The position numbers and the translations under genes were made by a program. This document shows, piece after piece, positions 6,305 through 11,412 of a stretch of 11,412 bases of DNA. The notes beneath the pieces are model-generated. The model searched no databases. It was not told where the DNA came from and saw only the letters and a list, made by a program, of their open reading frames with translations. The stretch comes from Rhodospirillaceae bacterium. Lineage in GTDB: Bacteria; Pseudomonadota; Alphaproteobacteria; Rhodospirillales; Magnetovibrionaceae. Each line of letters opens with the position of its first letter. The first letter of the stretch is position 1. The stretch lies in assembly GCA_002401565.1 (NCBI GenBank), contig NVTL01000013.1, positions 9,536 to 20,947 of the forward strand. The letters run 5' to 3'.

Positions 6305-6338
6305 TCTCAAACACATTGCGTGCAATCAATGTCATCAT
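6288..6338 (-). CDS. Micro-ORF, 16-residue possible leader peptide
   Basis: The frame begins MMTLIARN and ends ERTSSA, stop TAG. The ribosome site in front is weak (GGGATAAG region). The main argument for it is position: it overlaps the anti-ribosome-site arm of the hairpin at 6276-6304 and stops just before the next ribosome site, as in translationally coupled leaders. On its own the ORF is too short to be convincing. Confidence 0.2.
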   Translation of the reverse strand: MMTLIARNVFERTSSA

Positions 6339-6479
6339 TCGAGTCGACTTATCCCTTGTTTCATAGGCGCGTTACAGAATCAACAAGGTGAGAGTAGATT
6401 CACGTCCATAGGGTGTGGAACAACGTCCCGCGAAAAAAGGCCGTGCGCAGCACCGCGTAAGCGCTCCCCCCAACAGAAC

Positions 6480-6525
6480 AAAAAAAAGGCCCCGCCAGAT
6501 TTCTCCGGCGGGGCTTTTTTCTTTT
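6480..6525. terminator. Bidirectional rho-independent terminator
   Basis: GCCCCGCC (6489-6496) and GGCGGGGC (6507-6514) form a perfect GC-rich 8-bp stem with a 10-nt loop. Eight A residues precede it (6480-6487) and a TTTTTTCTTTT tract follows. On the minus strand it ends the rubrerythrin transcript 22 nt after the stop. On the plus strand it has an equally good T tract but no protein gene in front of it, which hints at a + strand RNA from the 5940-6480 region. Confidence 0.9.
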
Positions 6526-6535
6526 AACTATCGAG

Positions 6536-7108
6536 TTACCAGTTTTCAGCCAGCACTTCGAAATGAGCTTTGGGGTGGACGCAGGCCGGACACACATCAG
6601 GAGCTTCTTCACCTGTGTGTAGGTATCCGCAATTGCGGCATCTCCACACGGTTTTGTCTTCGCGTTTGAAGACTCGTCCGGATTCTATGTTATCGGCCAA
6701 ATCTGAAAACCGTTTGCCGTGTTGTTTTTCGGCGATGCAAATCGCGTCAAAGGCTTTGGCGATATTTTCGAAGCCTTCGTCGCGAGCCACTTTGGCAAAG
6801 CCCGGATAGAGATCGGTCCATTCGTGTTCTTCGCCTGCCGCTGCGGCCCGCAGGTTTTCTAACGTCGAACCATTGCCCCCCGCCGGAAAGGTGTCGGTAA
6901 TTTCCACGTCGCCGCCTTCTAAAAACTTATAAAAGCGGCTGGCGTGGGCCTTTTCCTGATCGGCGGTTTCTTCGAAAATATGGGCGATCTGGACCAGCCC
7001 CTCTTTACGAGCTTTTCCGGCCCAAAAGGTATATCGATTGCGCGCTTGGGATTCTCCGGCAAAAGCCTTCAACAGGTTCTTTTCGGTCTCTGTACCTTTA
7101 ATCGACAT
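6536..7108 (-). CDS. rbr: Rubrerythrin
   Basis: The 190-residue cytoplasmic protein combines an N-terminal four-helix diiron domain (about 1-145) with a C-terminal rubredoxin domain. Diiron ligand motifs are visible: Glu19 (AGES), Glu52 and His55 (EKAH), Glu93/Glu94/Glu96 (GEEHEW), and Glu127 with His130 (EKQH). The rubredoxin iron site has Cys157/Cys160 (CRNC) and Cys173/Cys176 (CPAC). The family reduces hydrogen peroxide with electrons passed through the rubredoxin iron, protecting microaerobic or anaerobic cells. The ATG at 7108 is preceded by GGGGAAG at 5 nt. The gene begins 18 bp after the isocitrate dehydrogenase stop, so they are very likely cotranscribed. Full family length, with no missing residue noted. 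Confidence 0.96.
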   Translation of the reverse strand: MSIKGTETEKNLLKAFAGESQARNRYTFWAGKARKEGLVQIAHIFEETADQEKAHASRFYKFLEGGDVEITDTFPAGGNGSTLENLRAAAAGEEHEWTDLYPGFAKVARDEGFENIAKAFDAICIAEKQHGKRFSDLADNIESGRVFKREDKTVWRCRNCGYLHTGEEAPDVCPACVHPKAHFEVLAENW

Positions 7109-7126
7109 AATCGCTTCCCCTTAAAC

Positions 7127-8338
7127 CTAAGCCATAGCCTTAGTCAGATTTTCGTCTAGCTTTTCCAAGAACTGATTGGTGGTCATCCAAGCTTGGTCTG
7201 GACCGATCAGCAACGCCAGATCTTTGGTCATGTGACCGCTTTCGACGGTTTCAATACACACGCGTTCCAAGGTTTCGGCGAATTTCACCACGTCTGGTGT
7301 TTCGTCGAATTTACCCCGGTAGCTTAAGCCCTGAGTCCACGCGAAGATGGACGCGATGGGGTTAGTGGACGTTTCTTTGCCGGCTTGGTGTTGACGGTAA
7401 TGACGCGTCACGGTGCCGTGGGCGGCTTCGGCTTCGATGGTTTGTCCATCGGGCGTCATCAACACGGATGTCATCAGACCTAACGAGCCAAAGCCCTGAG
7501 CAACCGTATCGGACTGCACATCGCCATCATAGTTTTTACACGCCCAGACAAATCCACCGGACCATTTCATGGCGCACGCGACCATGTCGTCGATCAGGCG
7601 GTGTTCATAAGTGATGCCAGCGGCTTTGAATTTATCGGCGAATTCTGCGTCGAAAATTTCTTGAAACAAATCCTTAAAGCGTCCGTCATAGGCTTTCATG
7701 ATGGTGTTTTTGGTGGACAGGTATACAGGCCAGCCCATTTCCAAACCATAATTCAAACTGGACCGGGCAAAACCGCGAATGCTTTCGTCTTCGTTGAACA
7801 TGGCCATGCACACGCCGCTGCCGGGGAAATCGTGAACTTCGCGTTCAATCGTGGCGCCATCATCACCGACAAATTTAATGGTCAGTTTGCCGGGGCCGGG
7901 AACGACAAAATCGGTGGCGCGGTATTGATCACCATAAGCATGACGCCCAATCACAATCGGCTTGGTCCAACCGGGCACCAAACGCGGCACGTTTTTGCAA
8001 ATGATCGGCTGGCGGAAAATGGTGCCGCCGACGATGTTGCGAATGGTGCCGTTGGGGCTGCGCCACATTTGTTTCAGATCAAATTCTTTAACCCGGTCTT
8101 CGTCCGGCGTAATGGTCGCGCATTTGACGCCAACCCGGTATTTTTTGATGGCTTCGGCCGCATCAATGGTGATTTGATCGTCGGTTTCGTCACGTTTGGT
8201 GACGCTCAAATCAAAATATTTAAGGTCCACGTCCAGGTATGGCAAAATAAGTTTGGTTTTGATGAAATCCCAAATGATGCGGGTCATTTCATCGCCGTCG
8301 AGTTCTACGATTGGATTGGCGACCTTAATTTTGGACAT
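7127..8338 (-). CDS. icd: NADP-dependent isocitrate dehydrogenase
   Basis: This 403-residue enzyme oxidatively decarboxylates isocitrate to 2-oxoglutarate with NADP+ in the TCA cycle. It belongs to the homodimeric, eukaryote-like subfamily, not the E. coli Icd type. Visible features are [12 protein letters not shown] near the start, TPDE (77-80), the substrate loop Ser94-Pro-Asn-Gly-Thr, Arg100, Arg109 and GRHAYGDQY with Arg132 and Tyr139. Further on come the metal-site aspartates in LIDDMVA (Asp250/251) and DGDVQSD (Asp273/Asp277), and HGTVTRHYR (307-315), whose Arg312/His313 match the NADP-specific pair. The start at 8338 has AGGAG 6 nt upstream. Rubrerythrin follows 18 bp downstream; the LOG gene ends 53 bp upstream on the same strand. 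Confidence 0.98.
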   Translation of the reverse strand: MSKIKVANPIVELDGDEMTRIIWDFIKTKLILPYLDVDLKYFDLSVTKRDETDDQITIDAAEAIKKYRVGVKCATITPDEDRVKEFDLKQMWRSPNGTIRNIVGGTIFRQPIICKNVPRLVPGWTKPIVIGRHAYGDQYRATDFVVPGPGKLTIKFVGDDGATIEREVHDFPGSGVCMAMFNEDESIRGFARSSLNYGLEMGWPVYLSTKNTIMKAYDGRFKDLFQEIFDAEFADKFKAAGITYEHRLIDDMVACAMKWSGGFVWACKNYDGDVQSDTVAQGFGSLGLMTSVLMTPDGQTIEAEAAHGTVTRHYRQHQAGKETSTNPIASIFAWTQGLSYRGKFDETPDVVKFAETLERVCIETVESGHMTKDLALLIGPDQAWMTTNQFLEKLDENLTKAMA

Positions 8339-8391
8339 GTGTGGCTCCTGATGGGCAGATGATGTTGTAACAATTTTTGGCAGTTTAGCCT

Positions 8392-8976
8392 TTAGAGGTG
8401 GCTGAGTAAAACGTCTTTATCACCGTCGGGTGCATTTTCAAGGGCGGCAAAGATTTGCTCGACGTTTTCGACCACCTGATACAGCTCTTTAACCTTGTGA
8501 TGACCAAAGCCAGCTTCAACCACCCGATCAATCAGAGCCAAAAACGGGTCCCAATAGCCATCGATGTTCACAAACACAATGGGCTTGTTGTGTTGTTGAA
8601 GTTGTTTCCACGTGATGATTTCGATGGTTTCGTCCAAGGTCCCTATGCCACCCGGCATGATCACAAAGGCATCTGAGACCTCGAACATCTTGGCTTTGCG
8701 GTCGTGCATACCCTCGACCAGAATTTCGGCGGAACCTTCGACACTGCCCACTTCATAGTCCCGCAGGAATTTCGGAATAATGCCCAAAACGCTTCCGCCG
8801 GCTGTGATTGTGGCGTTCGCGACCGAGGCCATCAATCCAATGCCGCCGCCGCCATAAACCAACTTCACACCGCATTCGCCTAACATCCGGCCCAAGGTTT
8901 CGCTTTGGTGGGCATACGCAGGGTTTTCCCCGGAACGAGAGCCACAAAAAACACATACGGCGGATAGTTTTGTCAT
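8392..8976 (-). CDS. LOG family protein (nucleoside 5'-monophosphate phosphoribohydrolase)
   Basis: The 194-residue protein is a complete LOG / TIGR00730-type Rossmann-fold enzyme. It shows VCVFCGSR near the start, YGGGGIGLM (41-49), the catalytic Arg93 region (MHDRKAKM) and the signature PGGIGTLDE (108-116) with Glu116. The family cleaves the N-glycosidic bond of nucleoside 5'-monophosphates, in plants and some bacteria cytokinin ribotides, releasing the base and ribose 5-phosphate. The bacterial substrate cannot be read from sequence, so cytokinin activation should not be assumed. The ATG at 8976 is preferred over a TTG one codon earlier; the ribosome site (GAAAG) is weak. It is divergent from the cytochrome c' gene and co-directional with icd. 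Confidence 0.93.
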   Translation of the reverse strand: MTKLSAVCVFCGSRSGENPAYAHQSETLGRMLGECGVKLVYGGGGIGLMASVANATITAGGSVLGIIPKFLRDYEVGSVEGSAEILVEGMHDRKAKMFEVSDAFVIMPGGIGTLDETIEIITWKQLQQHNKPIVFVNIDGYWDPFLALIDRVVEAGFGHHKVKELYQVVENVEQIFAALENAPDGDKDVLLSHL

Positions 8977-9006
8977 CAACGAATACTTTCAAAATATTTT
9001 TTTAGG

Positions 9007-9049
9007 CTTGCCAACTTTAGTCTTGCCAAGGTCGCAGAAGTCTTAGACT
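9007..9049. promoter_or_regulatory. Direct repeat and interrupted palindrome in a divergent promoter region
   Basis: CTTGCCAA occurs twice (9007-9014 and 9022-9029) with a 15-bp period. Ten bp further on, AGTCTTAGACT (9039-9049) is a palindrome with one central base. They lie in the 124-bp gap between the divergent LOG and cytochrome c' genes. The second TTGCCA could double as a -35 box, with a poor -10 (GACTAT) 17 nt later. Repeats of this kind are candidate operators; no regulator is identified. Confidence 0.3.
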
Positions 9050-9100
9050 ATCACCCGCACTGAATTCATAGTTAAAAAAATCAACACAGGAGTCTCCCCC

Positions 9101-9559
9101 TTGAAAAAAATCATTCTAGCCGCTTGCGCCCTTGCCGTGTCTGTAACCTTGGTCAGTCCTCAGGCTTTTGCCGACCCGGCTGGTGAGCTCAAATACCGCC
9201 AGACCACCATGAAATCCGTGGGCGGTCACATGGGATCGATTGTTGGCATTTTGAAACAAAACACCACAAATTCTGCAAACCTTCAGGTTCATGCGGACGG
9301 TATGGTGGCGCTTGCTGGAATCTCAGCAAGCCTGTTCCCAAAGGGTTCTAACGTTGGTGAAACCACTATTTTGCCCGTCGTTTGGGAAAAGCCCACCGAA
9401 TTTGCGGCAGCCATCAAACAATTTCAAGACGCCAGCATGGGCCTATCCATGGCGGCAAAAACCGGTGATATGGCAGCTGTTGGCGCGGCCGTTGGCAACC
9501 TTGGCAAGTCTTGCAAAAACTGCCACGAAAATTTCCGGGAAAAGAAAGAAAAGAAATAA
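9101..9559 (+). CDS. Cytochrome c' (class II c-type cytochrome)
   Basis: The 152-residue precursor has a clear Sec signal peptide (MKKIILAACALAV..., probable cleavage after Ala24, AFA). A four-helix domain follows, with KYRQ near its start and the single heme site CKNCH (Cys138, Cys141, His142) close to the C terminus, the diagnostic class II arrangement. Periplasmic cytochromes c' bind NO and CO at a five-coordinate heme. A six-coordinate c-556 type, with Met37 as ligand, cannot be excluded. Translation starts at a TTG, supported by AGGAG 8 nt upstream (9088-9092) and by the signal peptide that begins exactly there. The diheme cytochrome gene starts 2 nt after the stop, so the two form an operon. 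A strongly basic tail (REKKEKK) ends the protein. Confidence 0.93.
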   Translation: MKKIILAACALAVSVTLVSPQAFADPAGELKYRQTTMKSVGGHMGSIVGILKQNTTNSANLQVHADGMVALAGISASLFPKGSNVGETTILPVVWEKPTEFAAAIKQFQDASMGLSMAAKTGDMAAVGAAVGNLGKSCKNCHENFREKKEKK

Positions 9560-9561
9560 GC

Positions 9562-10482
9562 GTGACGCCCCGCTTGTTTAAATTTTCCACCGCCCTTGCA
9601 ACCTTGGTTGTTGGGGCGGTGTTCGTTTTAAGCCCGGCCCAATCGGCTGAGTTAGACCAACGTGCAGGCCAACGTGATCGTGGAGAATACATCTTTCACC
9701 TAAGCGGATGCGTGGGCTGTCACACCGACAAAAAAGGGGGCGGCAAGTTTTTGGCGGGTGGTCGGCCCTTTAAAACCGACTTCGGCACCTTTTACAGCCC
9801 CAACATCACGCCGGATCAAAAAACAGGCCTTGGGGACTGGACCTTTGAAAATTTCCAGACCGCCCTGCGCGATGGCGTATCGCCAAGCGGTGAAAACTAT
9901 TTTCCATCGTTTCCCTATACGTCCTACACCCACATGACCACGGGCGACATCAAAGACCTGTGGGTTTATTTGCAATCCATCCCCAAAGTCGAACGCGCCA
10001 ATCAAGATCACGATTTAAACATGCCTTATGGCTGGCGGTGGACCGTGACCATTTGGAAAGCTTTATATTTAGACAAGGGTGCCAAGCCCGATTGGTCCCG
10101 TGGACGTTACGTCACCGAAGCCTTGGCCCATTGCCAAGAATGCCACACGCCGAGAAATTTCTTAGGTGGCAGCAAAGGTCAAATGGCCTTTGCGGGGACC
10201 AAGCGCAACCCCGAAGGTGTTGTCATCCCCAACATCACACCGGACAAAAAAACAGGCGTTGGAAAATGGGATTCAAGCGATTTTGACCTGCTGTTCACCA
10301 TCGGCATGTTGCCCGATACGGATTTTGTCGGGGGCGCAATGTCCGAATCGATCAGCCACACCACCAGCAAAATGACCAAACAAGACCGCCAAGCCATGAT
10401 CAAATACTTAAAACAACTGGCCCCCATCGAAAACCGTGTAAAAGCTGAAAAACCCCCAAAAACCAACGATGAAGAGTGGTAA
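9562..10482 (+). CDS. Diheme cytochrome c, periplasmic
   Basis: Starting at GTG 9562 the 306-residue precursor has a Sec signal peptide (core TALATLVVGAVFVL, cleavage near SPAQSA, residue 29). Two class I heme sites follow: CVGCH (50-54) and CQECH (191-195). Each half contains a matching NITPD-K-TG-G-W segment (80-93 and 224-236), so the protein arose by duplication; Met125 and Met260 are candidate sixth ligands. This architecture is like the cytochrome subunits that take electrons from periplasmic dehydrogenases (alcohol/gluconate type), but no dehydrogenase is adjacent, so the donor is unknown. The frame is open further upstream to 9511, but that would overlap cytochrome c' and lose the signal peptide start. 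The ribosome site is weak, fitting translational coupling to the stop at 9557-9559. Confidence 0.92.
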   Translation: MTPRLFKFSTALATLVVGAVFVLSPAQSAELDQRAGQRDRGEYIFHLSGCVGCHTDKKGGGKFLAGGRPFKTDFGTFYSPNITPDQKTGLGDWTFENFQTALRDGVSPSGENYFPSFPYTSYTHMTTGDIKDLWVYLQSIPKVERANQDHDLNMPYGWRWTVTIWKALYLDKGAKPDWSRGRYVTEALAHCQECHTPRNFLGGSKGQMAFAGTKRNPEGVVIPNITPDKKTGVGKWDSSDFDLLFTIGMLPDTDFVGGAMSESISHTTSKMTKQDRQAMIKYLKQLAPIENRVKAEKPPKTNDEEW

Positions 10483-10528
10483 AGAGCTTTTGCAAGTGAC
10501 TTTGGCGCAGCCCCTTGCATGCAGACCA

Positions 10529-10557
10529 TTGCGCCGGGCCGTAGAGCGCCTTATTCT
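10529..10557 (+). promoter_or_regulatory. Candidate promoter of the LysM/Ig-like gene
   Basis: TTGCGC (10529-10534), a 17-nt spacer and TATTCT (10552-10557) lie 40 nt before the GTG start. Both boxes are moderate matches. The interval 10483-10596 also holds an imperfect hairpin (GGCGCA 10504-10509 / TGCGCC 10530-10535) with no T run, so no clear terminator separates the cytochrome operon from this gene. Confidence 0.35.
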
Positions 10558-10596
10558 GTTTAATAAGTGTACATGGGATTTTTAGGAGGGGTCGAC

Positions 10597-11412
10597 GTGA
10601 GCAAATCCGTCATCTTAGGCATTATCGGCGTTGTCGTAATCGCGATCGCCGTTGGTTTCAGCGTTATGAAAGACCCGACCGATGCGCCGGTCGCGCCTAA
10701 ACCAGAAACGGCTCCGTCCCCCAAAGCTCAAGTCGAAAAAATCATTCCGCCCACGTTTGATGTGGTGCGTGTAAATCCCGAAGGCAACGCCGTGATGGCG
10801 GGGCGCGCTCATCCGTTAAGCACCGTCGAAATCCTTGACGATGACAGCGTCTTTGGCCAAGTCACCACCGACCGCCACGGCGAATGGGTGTTTGTACCTG
10901 AAAAACTTTTAGAACCCGGCGAACGTCATTTGGGTCTGCGCATGTTGCGTGAAGGCCATGATCCGGTTTTATCCGAACACATCGTCATCTTGGTCGTGCC
11001 CGAACGGTCCGCCAATTCAGACGGGGCCCTGGCCTTAAAAGTCCGCCGCGATGGCACAGGCAACAGTGAAGTCCTGCAAAAACCCGGCATATCCGATGTC
11101 TTTGGCGTGGATACTATCGATTATGGCGATGGTCAATTGTCCATCAGCGGTCATGCATCCCCCGGAAAATCCGTGCATTTATACATCGACAACCGCTTTA
11201 TCGGAAAAACCACCGCTGATGAAGCCAAAGGTTTGTGGCGTTTGTCCCCTGAAAACGACATTGCGCCGGGCACCTATACGCTGCGCGCCGATATGGTGGA
11301 CGATCAAGCCAAGGTCATTGCACGGCGTGAAATGCCGTTCCAACGCGCCGAACCCGAAGACACCAAAAACTTAAAACCCGGAACCTTTGCCATTGTGCAA
11401 CCGGGCAATAGT
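10597..11412 (+). CDS. Membrane-anchored Ig-like/LysM protein, N-terminal part
   Basis: A GTG start 7 nt after AGGAGG (10584-10589) opens a frame that stays open to the window end (272 codons). Residues about 5-22 form an N-terminal membrane anchor with few charges before it. A Pro/Ala/Lys-rich linker (27-52) follows, then two beta-rich Ig-like modules (about 53-137 and 168-250). The second contains SGHASPGKSVHLYIDN...GLWRLSP...GTYTLRAD, a pattern repeated in looser form in the first (AGRAHPLSTVEILDD...GEWVFVP...GERHLGLR). The visible end, TFAIVQPGNS, is what a LysM domain normally starts with. The whole protein is therefore probably a periplasmic peptidoglycan-binding protein of the type common in Rhodospirillales. 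The LysM part lies outside the window and is inferred. Confidence 0.8.
   Translation, partial: MSKSVILGIIGVVVIAIAVGFSVMKDPTDAPVAPKPETAPSPKAQVEKIIPPTFDVVRVNPEGNAVMAGRAHPLSTVEILDDDSVFGQVTTDRHGEWVFVPEKLLEPGERHLGLRMLREGHDPVLSEHIVILVVPERSANSDGALALKVRRDGTGNSEVLQKPGISDVFGVDTIDYGDGQLSISGHASPGKSVHLYIDNRFIGKTTADEAKGLWRLSPENDIAPGTYTLRADMVDDQAKVIARREMPFQRAEPEDTKNLKPGTFAIVQPGNS

Noticed and set aside
6207..6527. 106-codon + strand ORF in the gene-free region
   Set aside because: It runs through the terminator stem, has no ribosome site, unusual composition, and no recognisable motif; its GPPP segment is just the translated GGACCTCC repeat.
7601..8362. 253-codon + strand ORF
   Set aside because: It is entirely antisense to the unmistakable isocitrate dehydrogenase gene and has no motif of its own.
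9511..9561. Upstream extension of the diheme cytochrome
   Set aside because: It overlaps the heme-site end of cytochrome c' and would put charged residues before the signal peptide; GTG 9562 fits better.
10504..10535. Terminator between the cytochrome operon and the LysM/Ig-like gene
   Set aside because: The 6-bp stem has a 20-nt loop and no T run after it.

Overview
The window looks like a chromosomal stretch of a Gram-negative alphaproteobacterium, probably of the Rhodospirillales type. The reasons are the alphaproteobacterial-style L28, the eukaryote-like homodimeric NADP isocitrate dehydrogenase, a lipoprotein signal peptide, exported c-type cytochromes including a cytochrome c', and the inner-membrane-anchored Ig-like/LysM protein at the right edge. 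Coding is dense and of moderate GC. I see no transposase, integrase, CRISPR array, tRNA or rRNA.

Layout. Positions 1-357 hold the 3' end of a Met/His/Cys-rich, probably metal-binding protein (+). Two terminators follow, the second bidirectional, then rpmB (L28, -) with a very good sigma70-type promoter. A 744-residue membrane histidine kinase (+) carries a complete hemerythrin domain fused after its ATPase domain. It converges, with only 22 bp between stop codons, on an 819-residue lipoprotein with helical repeats and a CHAT (caspase-like) domain (-). A stretch of about 730 bp (5807-6535) has no ordinary gene but is rich in structure: a promoter for the CHAT gene, several hairpins, a duplicated 13-bp motif, and three micro-ORFs on the minus strand, two of them with a GGAGGT ribosome binding site at ideal spacing. 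It ends in a strong bidirectional terminator. Next, on the minus strand, come rubrerythrin, isocitrate dehydrogenase and a LOG-family nucleotide phosphoribohydrolase, all co-directional. A divergent promoter region then leads to a + strand pair, cytochrome c' and a diheme cytochrome c, and finally to a LysM/Ig-like protein cut by the window end.

How the genes fit together. Non-operonic neighbours share a theme of iron proteins that meet O2, NO or peroxide: a hemerythrin-sensor kinase, a rubrerythrin (peroxide reduction) co-directional with an NADPH-producing isocitrate dehydrogenase, and a cytochrome c' (NO/CO binding) coupled to a diheme electron-transfer cytochrome. This is suggestive of microaerobic or nitrosative/oxidative life, but a common regulation is inference.

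Most unusual items: the hemerythrin-terminated histidine kinase without an adjacent response regulator, the CHAT lipoprotein next to it, and the structured micro-ORF region at 5996-6338, which resembles a leader-controlled small membrane peptide locus or, read on the other strand, a structured RNA with two exposed anti-Shine-Dalgarno motifs.
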